Shown here piece after piece: positions 18,855-26,382 of a stretch of DNA of 64,000 nt (positions are counted from its first letter, which is position 1; every line of letters begins with the position of its first letter). A program made the translations under genes and the position numbers. The stretch is from CAWHHZ01 sp963829355 (lineage in GTDB: Bacteria > Acidobacteriota > Thermoanaerobaculia > Gp7-AA8 > JAHWKK01): the NCBI GenBank assembly GCA_963829355.1, contig CAWHHZ010000019.1, positions 24,302 through 88,301 on the forward strand. The letters run 5' to 3'. Below the pieces are notes generated by a model. The model searched no databases, was not told where the DNA came from, and saw nothing but the letters and a program-made list of their open reading frames with translations.

Positions 18855-19974
18855 GGTGCTCGATCTCACGCGACTTCTCGCCATTGCACGGAAGGAAGTC
18901 ATTCAGCTCCGGCGCGACTACAGGAGCCTCGCGCTGGCGTTTCTGTTGCCCCTGCTCCTGCTCATCATTTTCGGCTATGCGATCTCGTGGGACATCCGGG
19001 ATATCGAGACGGGAGTTCTCGACCAGGACCAGTCGGCAGTTTCACGAGATCTCGTCGATGCGATGGAGTCATCAGGCTATTTCTCGATCACGCAGCGGCT
19101 GACCTCACCGAACCAGATTGCTTCGATGATGCAACGGGGGGAGATCCAGATCGTCCTGGTCATTCCCCCCGACTTTTCTCGCGATCTCGGATCGGGAGCA
19201 CAGGCGCGCCTTCAGGCGATCGTCGACGGCAGTGATGCGAACACGGCGACGATCATCCTCGCATACACGCAGGCGATCGTGCAGACGTGGTCGTCGGAGG
19301 TCGTGCTGGAGGGGCGGGTCTTCACCCTGCCCGTCAGCGTCGCAAGCCGGGTCTGGTACAACGAAGAGCTCGTCAGCCGCAACATGATCGTTCCCGGCCT
19401 CGTCGCGGTCATCATGATGATCATCGGCGCGATGCTCACCTCGCTCACGATCGCCCGCGAATGGGAGAGGGGCACGATGGAACAACTCGCCTCGACGCCC
19501 GTGTCCCGCCTCGAGGTCGTCCTCGGGAAACTGCTCCCTTACATCGGGATCGGCCTGATCGATGTTCTGATCACGACCATGGTGGGGATCTGGCTGTTCG
19601 GGGTGCCGTTCCGGGGAAACCCGTTTCTGCTGCTCATCCTGTCGTTCTTCTTTCTGCTCGGCGCACTCGGATTCGGCATCTTTCTCTCTGCGGTGGCGAA
19701 GTCGCAACTGGTCGCGACGCAGCTCGCGATGGTGACGACATTCCTCCCGGGCTTTCTCCTGTCCGGCTTCATGTTCGCGATCGAGGTGATGCCGCCACCG
19801 TTGAGGGCGATCACTTATCTGATCCCCGCGAGATACTTTCTGGTTGTGACACGGGGGATTTTCCTCAAAGGTGTGGGAGTGGAAGTCCTTCGGATCCAGG
19901 GACTGCTGATGATCGCCTTTGCGATTGCGGGACTCGCTCTCGCGACGCGGGCTTTCCGGAAGGAGATCGAGTGA
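18847..19974 (+). CDS. ABC-2 type permease (YbhS-like)
   Basis: The protein is 375 residues; ATG 18847 overlaps the preceding stop by 8 bp. One N-terminal transmembrane helix (LALAFLLPLLLLIIFGYAIS) is followed by a large periplasmic domain (~45-170) and five C-terminal membrane spans. The ABC-2 signatures are WERGTMEQLASTPVSRLEVV and FLLGALGFGIFLSAVAKSQ. It matches the YbhS/YhhJ drug-export permease family. It probably pairs with the following gene to form the heterodimeric membrane channel. Confidence 0.92.
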   Translation: MGRVLDLTRLLAIARKEVIQLRRDYRSLALAFLLPLLLLIIFGYAISWDIRDIETGVLDQDQSAVSRDLVDAMESSGYFSITQRLTSPNQIASMMQRGEIQIVLVIPPDFSRDLGSGAQARLQAIVDGSDANTATIILAYTQAIVQTWSSEVVLEGRVFTLPVSVASRVWYNEELVSRNMIVPGLVAVIMMIIGAMLTSLTIAREWERGTMEQLASTPVSRLEVVLGKLLPYIGIGLIDVLITTMVGIWLFGVPFRGNPFLLLILSFFFLLGALGFGIFLSAVAKSQLVATQLAMVTTFLPGFLLSGFMFAIEVMPPPLRAITYLIPARYFLVVTRGIFLKGVGVEVLRIQGLLMIAFAIAGLALATRAFRKEIE

Positions 19975-21091
19975 AACTCGCCCGAAGCCTGGAGCGTATC
20001 AGGGAGATGGTGCGGAAGGAGTTTCTGCAGATCTTCCGTGATCCGAAGCTGCGGCGCATCATTCTCGTCGCTCCGGTGATCCAGCTCATCGTCTTCGGCT
20101 ACGCGGTCTCGACCGACGTGCGCCAGACGACCACGTTCGTCGTCGACCATGATCATTCCCGAAGCTTTCGAGAGATCTGCTGGATGGTCTCACCTCGTCA
20201 GAGTACTTCCGGGTGGTGGGAAGATCGGATGACGAACGCGATCTCGAGCATGCTCTCGATCATGGTGATGCCGTGGTGGCGATCGTGATTCCTCCCGGCT
20301 TCAGCCGTGCCGTGGAAACGGACGCGGGAGCGTCGGTGCAGGTGATTGTCGATGGGACGAATTCGAACATCGCAACCATCTCGAAAGGGTACGCCGAGAG
20401 GATCATTCAGCGCTGGGCGCTGGCACATACCGACGTGGAGAGGGAGCCCCCGGTCGCGCTCGAGGAGCGGGCGTGGTTCAACCCGGAGCTCGAGAGCCGG
20501 AACTACAACGTACCCGCCGTGATCGGCGCGATCATCATGCTGATCTGCCTGCTGCTCACTGCCCTCGCCATCGTTCGAGAGCGAGAAGCGGGGACGCTCG
20601 AGCAGCTCATGGTGACCCCCCTTTCCGCCGGAGAACTGATTGCAGCCAAGACCCTGCCATTCGCGCTGATCGGGCTGTTTGATCTGGTTCTCGTGACCGG
20701 GATTGCGTTGTTCTGGTTCCGCATCCCGTTTCGGGGAAACTTTTTCGTTCTGCTGCTGGCGAGTGTCCTGTATCTGATCTCTGCACTGGGGATCGGTCTT
20801 CTGATCTCCACGATTTCGCGGACGCAGCAGGAAGCGTTCATGTCGAGCTTTCTCGTCTTCATGCCGACGATCCTGCTATCGGGCTTCATGTTTCCCGTGT
20901 CGAGTATGCCGCGGTTGTTTCAGGAGATCACCCTCGTGAATCCGATGCGGCATTACCTGGAGATCGTGAGGGGAGTCTTTCTGCGCGGAGCTCCGTTCGA
21001 CGCGCTGTGGACGCAGTTCCTGGCGCTCTTCGTCATCGCCGCGCTTCTGATGGGATTCGCCGTCGGGCGATTCCAGAAGCGGGTCGGCTGA
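19971..21091 (+). pseudogene. ABC-2 type permease (YbhR-like), apparently frameshifted
   Basis: GTG 19971 overlaps the previous stop. The first part (REMVRKEFLQIFRDPKLRR, VIQLIVFGYAVSTDVRQTT) is in one frame up to about 20170. The rest (DLLDGLTSSEYFRVVGRSDD, AIVIPPGFSRAVETDAGASV, VREREAGTLEQLMVTPLSAG, and five spans) is in another frame to the stop at 21091. Adding one base in 20165-20175 restores a continuous family-length protein of about 373 residues. All other members of this operon are intact, so a sequencing or assembly indel is the simplest explanation. If it is real, the pump would lack one permease. Confidence 0.88.
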
Positions 21092-21291
21092 AGCCCAGCT
21101 GTCATCCTGAGCGAAGCGAAGGATCGGGTGCGTTCTGACTGTCGCGTTCTTCCCCTCCTGACAGTCGGTAAAATTCGCGATCCTTCGACCGTCCTTCGCT
21201 CCGCTCCGGCGGCTCAGGATGACAGCTGGGGTTGTTTAAGAGCATCGAAGGAACTCGGTCACGAATGCCGTAAGGTTTTTGGGGCGTCGTC
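21092..21291. repeat. Inverted repeat of the GTCATCCTGAGC family
   Basis: GTCATCCTGAGCGAAGCGAA near 21101 is matched in inverted form by GCGATCCTTCGAC...GGCTCAGGATGACAG ending near 21226. An internal TGACTGTCG/CTGACAGTCGG pair echoes the copy near 8.5 kb. No gene is seen between the permease and macrodomain genes, which converge here. Confidence 0.65.
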
Positions 21292-21906
21292 TCAGAAGTA
21301 CCGGCTCAATATCTTCTCTGCCTGCTTGACCCGATCACTGCTGACGATGGCAATGACGACCTCCTCTACGGGCGCAGTCGTGTCCTTCAGGACGTCGGCG
21401 ATGGCGTCGAGCGATTCTTCAAACCGGAATGATGCATGGCCGCTGGCAAAGACCGGCATCGCGATCGATCGGCACGATGCAGACACTGAGGCCTCGAGTG
21501 CGCCGCGAACGCAGCTTCTGATCAGTTCGCGCGATGAGCTGTGTGACGAGTCGCTGGCGACGCAGTGGATGACGATTTCCGCTGGCAGTCGTCCCGCCGT
21601 CGTGGTCCAGACCGAGCCAGGAGGTAGCTCGTCCGATCCTGTCTCGTCGCGATGCCGCTTCAGAATCGCTTCACACTCGCGTTTGATTGCCCACCCGCCG
21701 CGGCTTCGGACGTCACCGCCGGAACCGGCCATGAGGGAGAGACGGCCATTGGTGGACGTGCAGATCGCATCCGCTTCAGCGCGGGCCACGTCACCCTCGA
21801 AAAGAGAGATCTTCATCGCGGCAGGTTCTGAGCGGTGCCACGTCCTGCGAACTACGTTGGGGATCGAGTCCCCATCATCGGTGTCGAGGTCGATGTCGAA
21901 CAGCAT
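21292..21906 (-). CDS. Macrodomain (ADP-ribose-binding/hydrolase-like) protein
   Basis: The protein is 204 residues from ATG 21906, which has GGAGG 8 nt upstream. A short N-terminal segment (~30 residues) precedes the macrodomain: MKISLFEGDVARAEADAICT, NGRLSLMAGSGGDVRSRGG, IVIHCVASD, and SIAMPVFASGHASFRFEESL. Macrodomains bind ADP-ribose or related ligands and often remove ADP-ribose from proteins or nucleic acids. The loop after the ligand-binding strand has STNGRL rather than the NAAN of MacroD enzymes, so catalysis is uncertain. It is a single gene flanked by repeats on both sides. Confidence 0.82.
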   Translation of the reverse strand: MLFDIDLDTDDGDSIPNVVRRTWHRSEPAAMKISLFEGDVARAEADAICTSTNGRLSLMAGSGGDVRSRGGWAIKRECEAILKRHRDETGSDELPPGSVWTTTAGRLPAEIVIHCVASDSSHSSSRELIRSCVRGALEASVSASCRSIAMPVFASGHASFRFEESLDAIADVLKDTTAPVEEVVIAIVSSDRVKQAEKILSRYF

Positions 21907-21967
21907 GATTTCGGTCCTCCGGGGTCTGGTGATGGGGATGAAGATCAAAAATTGGCCTGTGAGCATT

Positions 21968-22115
21968 TGAACACGATGTCATCCTGAGCGTCAGCGAAGG
22001 ATCGCGTGGAGTTATTTTCGCCGGCAGCTCAGTCGAGTCATGCCGTACGCGATCCTTCGCTGCGAATCTCGGTCGAGTCATGCCGTACGCGATCCTTCGC
22101 TGCGCTCAGGATGAC
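21968..22115. repeat. GTCATCCTGAGC-family repeat with a duplicated half
   Basis: GTCATCCTGAGCGTCAGCGA begins near 21978. The block GTCGAGTCATGCCGTACGCG, continuing into ATCCTTCGCTGCG, occurs twice in direct orientation (near 22032 and 22073), the second ending in CTCAGGATGAC. No gene is seen. Confidence 0.6.
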
Positions 22116-22142
22116 TGAGATTCACCACTCACATTCAGGACT

Positions 22143-22244
22143 GCTCGGAGAAAGAATCGAGGTGAGGGATTGAAAACCACCACGCTGAAACTGGTCGAGA
22201 GAGGCAGCGGAATAGGTGCCCTCACCCCGATTCTTTCTCCGAGC
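22143..22244. repeat. Large hairpin at the 3' end of the rnf operon
   Basis: A 26-bp arm at 22143-22168 (starting GCTCGGAGAAAGAATCG) is repeated in inverted form at 22219-22244 (ending GATTCTTTCTCCGAGC) with one mismatch and a 50-nt loop. It starts 7 bp beyond the apbE stop in the transcription direction. There is no T tract. It may cap or stabilise the operon transcript. Confidence 0.7.
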
Positions 22245-22250
22245 CCTGGT

Positions 22251-23264
22251 TCATCCAATCACGAGCAGTTCACTGTTGGCCGAGGCTGAATGGAGAGCGG
22301 CCACCGCCTTCGCACGGCCGAGCGCAAACGCTGCCGTGGCCCCGGCATCGGCGTCCATGCAGGTATCGGCGAACACGGTGACGCTCACCCCGGTCCTGGC
22401 TACGGGCTCGCCGGTCGTCGGGTCGAGCAGGTGATGGTAGCGCCGTCCGTGGAACTCGAAGTACTGCATGTAGTCTCCGGATGTCGCGACGGCACGATCC
22501 GACAGTTCGAGCGTACGATCGATCTCATCAGGATGACTGGGAGACCGGAGGCCGACCTTCCATGGTCGTCCGTCGGGAGAATCGCCGAGCGCATAGAGAT
22601 CGCCGCCGGCATTTACCAGCGCGTGCTCGATCCCGTGCCGCCTGATTGCTGCAACCGCCCGGTCTACGCCATATCCCTTCGCGATTCCTCCGAGGTCGAG
22701 AGCGGCATCGGCTGATTCGAGACCAACCATGGCCGTCCCGGATCGCGAATAGACCGTGACGTCCTCGAAGAAACGGCGTCCGGCAAATCGCTGGACCTGA
22801 TGTTCCGTCGGCGGAGTGGTTCTGGAGCCGATGCTCCACAACTCGCTCGCTTTTGCCATGGCAGGATCGAAGCTTCCACCGGCCGCTCTGGCCCACCGTA
22901 GTGATGAGCTCACGACTTCGGCGGTCTCACGGGAGACCTCGACCGGATCGATTCCCGCGTTGATGTTGATTGTCGCAATCTCGGAGTCGAGCCGGAACCG
23001 GGAGAGATGCTCATCGGTCCAGCGCAACGCCGCGATGGCGTCATCGATCGCTGCCTGGGCAACCGAGGAGTCTCGGTGGGCGACGGCAATCTCGGCGATC
23101 GTTCCCATGACGGGGATCGTCCGCCGGAAAATCTCCTGCTTCCGGCGCATCGCGCCGAGAGGAATCGCGCTCACGACGAGAGCTCCGATTCCGAGTGACA
23201 TGAATTCGCGGCGATCCAGAGTCGTCCGGCGGTGCCGCGGTTGTTGAGAGAGATCAGATCGCAT
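22251..23264 (-). CDS. apbE: ApbE-family FAD:protein FMN transferase
   Basis: The protein is 337 residues. ATG 23264 overlaps the stop of the preceding 44-aa gene by one base. The N-terminus carries a twin-arginine-like signal (DRREFMSLGIGALVVSAIP), so it is exported to the periplasm. Core motifs are present: DLGGIAKGYGVDRAVAAI, LVNAGGDLYALGDSPDGRPW, and an acidic metal site in DTCMDADAGATAAFALG. ApbE attaches FMN to a Thr of RnfG and RnfD (or NqrB/C) by a phosphoester bond. Its position as last gene of the rnf operon matches that role exactly. Confidence 0.93.
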   Translation of the reverse strand: MRSDLSQQPRHRRTTLDRREFMSLGIGALVVSAIPLGAMRRKQEIFRRTIPVMGTIAEIAVAHRDSSVAQAAIDDAIAALRWTDEHLSRFRLDSEIATININAGIDPVEVSRETAEVVSSSLRWARAAGGSFDPAMAKASELWSIGSRTTPPTEHQVQRFAGRRFFEDVTVYSRSGTAMVGLESADAALDLGGIAKGYGVDRAVAAIRRHGIEHALVNAGGDLYALGDSPDGRPWKVGLRSPSHPDEIDRTLELSDRAVATSGDYMQYFEFHGRRYHHLLDPTTGEPVARTGVSVTVFADTCMDADAGATAAFALGRAKAVAALHSASANSELLVIG

Positions 23265-23398
23265 CAGTTCTTCTCCTTGAGAGCACATGGAGTCGAGCAG
23301 GCGCCGCATCCGGATTCACATTCGGGTTTGTGCTGGACCAGCCCGAATGCGGCGAAGAGGATTCCGAGGCCGACGATGGCAATGATGGTCGTAGTCAT
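23264..23398 (-). CDS. 44-residue single-TM cysteine-rich protein, candidate RNF assembly factor
   Basis: ATG 23398 overlaps the rnfA stop (ATGA), and the TGA stop shares a base with the apbE ATG, so it is embedded in the operon without gaps. The sequence starts MTTTIIAIVGLGILFAAFGL, one membrane helix of about 20 residues, then VQHKPECESGCGACSTPC with four cysteines spaced C-x3-C-x2-C-x3-C and a short charged tail. From family knowledge, NqrM (DUF539) is a similarly tiny single-TM, Cys-rich protein that delivers iron to the NqrD/NqrE centre. RnfE and RnfA are the NqrD/NqrE homologues. An equivalent RNF role is inferred. FeoB-associated Cys-rich proteins are an alternative comparison. Confidence 0.75.
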   Translation of the reverse strand: MTTTIIAIVGLGILFAAFGLVQHKPECESGCGACSTPCALKEKN

Positions 23399-23973
23399 CA
23401 GTTGCTCAGCAATCCGGCAAAGCCCATGAAGGCGAGCGAGAGACTTCCCGCAATGATGAAGACCACACCGATTCCGCGAGCCAGTCTCGGCAGATCCGCC
23501 AGATCGAGCTGGACGCGGATCGATGCCATCAGAATCAGGGCGAGGGTGAAGCCCGCTCCTCCGCCGAGTGCGAATGCCAGGCCCTCGGCGAATCCGTAGC
23601 CGCGGTTGGTCTGGAAGATCGCGAGACCGAGGATCGCGCAGTTCGTCGTGATCAGCGGGAGATAGATACCGAGCTCTCTGAAGAGAGTCGGGCTCATCTT
23701 CTTGATCACCATCTCGACGATCTGGACGAGCGAAGCGATGACCACGATGAACGAAATGATTCGGAGGTACGGAGCGTGCGGGAGGATGTACGCGTTGAGA
23801 AACGACGCGCAGAGCGATGTGATCGTCATGACGAACAGCGTCGCACCCCCCATGCGGAGTGCCGTCCCGATCTTCGATGACACGCCCATGAATGGGCAGA
23901 GACCGAGAAAGAGTGACAGGACGAAGTTGTTGACCAGCAGTGCGGAGATGAAAATCCAGACCAGATCGCTCAT
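23398..23973 (-). CDS. rnfA: RNF complex subunit RnfA
   Basis: The protein is 191 residues with about six transmembrane helices and no extra domain. Conserved family sequence: LLVNNFVLSLFLGLCPFMGV near the N-terminus, and the second cysteine-bearing half-helix LPLITTNCAILGLAIFQ. Cys in GLCPFMG and TNCAILG, with the matching pair in RnfE, ligates the membrane-embedded [2Fe-2S] centre between the two subunits. The start overlaps the rnfE stop by 4 bp (ATGA), and the stop overlaps the next small gene in the same way. Confidence 0.96.
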   Translation of the reverse strand: MSDLVWIFISALLVNNFVLSLFLGLCPFMGVSSKIGTALRMGGATLFVMTITSLCASFLNAYILPHAPYLRIISFIVVIASLVQIVEMVIKKMSPTLFRELGIYLPLITTNCAILGLAIFQTNRGYGFAEGLAFALGGGAGFTLALILMASIRVQLDLADLPRLARGIGVVFIIAGSLSLAFMGFAGLLSN

Positions 23974-24677
23974 GCGGCGGGCCCTCCCAATGCGTGCTTC
24001 TGTTCCTTGCTGAGCGTCGACATGGTCGGCTGTTCCTTGCCGGCCTTACGCTCTTTCCACCAGCCGAGAGTGAGCAGCACCATCCCGAGCGTGAGGAATC
24101 CTCCCGGGGGCAGCATCATCACGACCCAGGGCTCGAAGCTGCTCCCCATCACGGGGATGTTGAGGAATGTTCCGTTTCCGAGAACCTCCCGGATCATGCC
24201 GAGCAGGAGAAGGGCGATCATGAAACCCGCGGCGGTGCCGAGGGCATCGAGGATCGAACGGCCGACCGGGTTCTTCGACGAGAATGCTTCCTGACGGCCG
24301 AGGATCATGCAGTTGACGACGATCAGCGCAATGAATGCTCCGAGTGCTTTGTGGATATCGGGAACGAGTGCTTCGAGAGCGAAGTCGGCGACGGTGACGA
24401 ATGTCGCGATGATCAGAATGTAGGCCGAGATCCGGATCTCTCCCGGGATGAATCGTTTCAGTGACGAGACCAGGATGCTCGAGCAGACGATCACGAACAT
24501 GGTCGCGATTCCCATGGCGAGACTGTTTGCGACGGTATTCGTGACGGCGAGGGTGGGGCACAATCCGAGCGTGGAAACGAGGACGGGGTTCTCCTTCCAG
24601 ACGCCGCGCATCAGGTCGGCGATCATCGGGCCTGAGGGCTGTTTGGGTGCCGTGGGAAGCTCCACGATGTTGCTCAT
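23970..24677 (-). CDS. rnfE: RNF complex subunit RnfE
   Basis: The protein is 235 residues, six membrane helices. ATG 24677 was chosen because it overlaps the rnfG stop (ATGA). Family signatures: WKENPVLVSTLGLCPTLAVT and VVNCMILGRQEAFSSKNPV, each with the cysteine that helps bind the intramembrane [2Fe-2S] cluster with RnfA. A hydrophilic C-terminal tail (WWKERKAGKEQPTMSTLSKE) probably lies in the cytoplasm. It forms part of the ion- and electron-conducting core of RNF. Confidence 0.96.
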   Translation of the reverse strand: MSNIVELPTAPKQPSGPMIADLMRGVWKENPVLVSTLGLCPTLAVTNTVANSLAMGIATMFVIVCSSILVSSLKRFIPGEIRISAYILIIATFVTVADFALEALVPDIHKALGAFIALIVVNCMILGRQEAFSSKNPVGRSILDALGTAAGFMIALLLLGMIREVLGNGTFLNIPVMGSSFEPWVVMMLPPGGFLTLGMVLLTLGWWKERKAGKEQPTMSTLSKEQKHALGGPAA

Positions 24678-25345
24678 GATCTGCTCCTTCCTTCCCAGGT
24701 CCGGATCTCGTCTTTCCACGTGTCGACGCCGAGGTTGATGGCCCGGATGACTGTTCGGGAGGAGATCGTTGCTCCTGTGATGACGTCGACCTCTCCCGGC
24801 GCGGATGAGGTCCCTTCCTTCACACCGACGAGGGGGGCGGTGACGCCACTGAACCCGTCGATGAAGGAGCTTTGCGTTTCGACCTTCGATCCGAGTCCCG
24901 GCGTTTCCTTGCTCTCGAGGACCTTCATGCCGAGCACCTCTCCGGTTGCTGCGTCATAGCCGAAGATGACGCCGACCTTATCCATGAAACCGGGGGATGC
25001 GGTCGGGATTGCGTATCCAGCCGGCGAACCGTCCTCTGCCAGGCCCATGAAGATCTTGTCGAGCTTCTTTGCGTCGACTCCCGCCGGCAGTTTCTCCACG
25101 AGCTCATCCTCGTAAAGATAGAGTGGCGTGAATGTTTCTGCGTCCGGAAGCACTTCGAAGATCGCCGCCTCGAGTCTGGCGGCGCGATTTGCTTCGATCG
25201 ACGGCAGCGTCAGCTCGAACGCACTCACGATCAGCAGTCCGGCGATCATCCCCGAGATTCCGAGGGTGGCGAGAAGTTTGATGGAAGGTGTTCCTTGTGC
25301 GCGAGCAGCCATCGGATGCTCCACGACCTGTGCGTTATCGCTCAT
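24674..25345 (-). CDS. rnfG: RNF complex subunit RnfG (covalent FMN)
   Basis: The protein is 223 residues; ATG 25345 overlaps the rnfD stop. One N-terminal membrane helix (LLATLGISGMIAGLLIVSAF) anchors a periplasmic FMN-binding domain. The flavinylation motif is VDVITGATISSRTVIRAI, in which the Thr of GAT is the expected FMN acceptor for ApbE. Upstream, ETPGLGSKVETQSSFIDGFS is the usual ET-PGLG stretch. It passes electrons between the cofactor in RnfD and the RnfA/E centre. The apbE gene three genes later supplies the modifying enzyme. Confidence 0.95.
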   Translation of the reverse strand: MSDNAQVVEHPMAARAQGTPSIKLLATLGISGMIAGLLIVSAFELTLPSIEANRAARLEAAIFEVLPDAETFTPLYLYEDELVEKLPAGVDAKKLDKIFMGLAEDGSPAGYAIPTASPGFMDKVGVIFGYDAATGEVLGMKVLESKETPGLGSKVETQSSFIDGFSGVTAPLVGVKEGTSSAPGEVDVITGATISSRTVIRAINLGVDTWKDEIRTWEGRSRS

Positions 25346-26382
25346 TTTGATGCTCCCGCCGCAGGCTGGGGAGCCTGCGCTCCGCCGGCAGGGGTGCCGG
25401 CGCTCCGCCCTGTTCCAAAGACCCGCGGTTTGGTCGCCCTGTTGATGAACGGCACCATCGCGTTCATCAGAAGGATCGAGTACATCACCCCCTCGGGGAG
25501 CCCTCCCCACAACCGGATCACGACCACGATCACGCCGATTCCGAATCCGAAAATCCAGCGTCCTTTGTGGGTGATCGGGGAAGTCACGAGATCGGTCGCC
25601 ATGTACACGGCCCCGAGAATCAGGCCACCCGAGAAGAGCATGAACATCGGTCCCGGAGCATCCGGCTTGACCATCCGGATCGCAGCAGACAGAGCCGCGA
25701 CGGTGACGAAGATTGAAACGGGAATCCGCCAGTCGAGGAATCGACGCAGCGCCAGATAGCCGCCGCAGAGCAGGATCAGGATCCCTGCGGTTTCGCCGAC
25801 CGATCCTCCGGTCGATCCGATCATCAGCTCACGTACGCCGGTCGTCGCTCCCTCGAATTTCATCAGTCCGAGAGGAGTCGCCTCGGTGATGGCATCGAAG
25901 CCCGGCCGCATCAGCGGCAGCGCAAGATTGTCTCCTCGGAGCTGAAAGAAGGCCCCGCCGGCAGTGGGCCACGTGGTCAGGGCCTTCGGAAATGCCGCCA
26001 TGAGAAATGCGCGTCCCAGAAGGGCCGGGTTGAAGATGTTGTAGCCGAGTCCGCCAAAGACGATCTTGCCGAGACCGATGCCGAAGGCGCCGCCGAGCAC
26101 GGCGATCCACACGGGGAGTCCGGGCGGAAGGGTGAGTCCCAGCAGCAATCCCGTGATCGCTGCCGAGCCGTCGCCGATCGAACCGCGGCGCCCGAGCGCT
26201 TTTTCAGTCCCGACCGCGCCGATGACCGCGCCCGCGATGACGAGCAGTGCGCTGATGCCGAAGAACCACGCCGATGCGATGACGATCGGCACGAGACTCC
26301 CGACGACATTCCACATGATGACGGGAGTCGAAGCCGGCGCCTTGAGGTGAGGAGACGCTGTGACGACGAGCTGATCGCTCAT
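25342..26382 (-). CDS. rnfD: RNF complex subunit RnfD (covalent FMN)
   Basis: The protein is 346 residues; ATG 26382 overlaps the rnfC stop (ATGA). About nine or ten membrane spans, with family sequence GLTLPPGLPVWIAVLGGAFG and GKIVFGGLGYNIFNPALLGR. The flavinylation site appears as FDAITEATPLGLMKF, the D-x-x-T-x-A-T-P-L form seen in RnfD, so Glu replaces the commoner Gly or Ser before A-T. The C-terminal tail is Ala/Gly/Pro-rich (SAGTPAGGAQAPQPAAGASK) and unusual in length. It is an ion-translocating core subunit. Confidence 0.95.
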   Translation of the reverse strand: MSDQLVVTASPHLKAPASTPVIMWNVVGSLVPIVIASAWFFGISALLVIAGAVIGAVGTEKALGRRGSIGDGSAAITGLLLGLTLPPGLPVWIAVLGGAFGIGLGKIVFGGLGYNIFNPALLGRAFLMAAFPKALTTWPTAGGAFFQLRGDNLALPLMRPGFDAITEATPLGLMKFEGATTGVRELMIGSTGGSVGETAGILILLCGGYLALRRFLDWRIPVSIFVTVAALSAAIRMVKPDAPGPMFMLFSGGLILGAVYMATDLVTSPITHKGRWIFGFGIGVIVVVIRLWGGLPEGVMYSILLMNAMVPFINRATKPRVFGTGRSAGTPAGGAQAPQPAAGASK

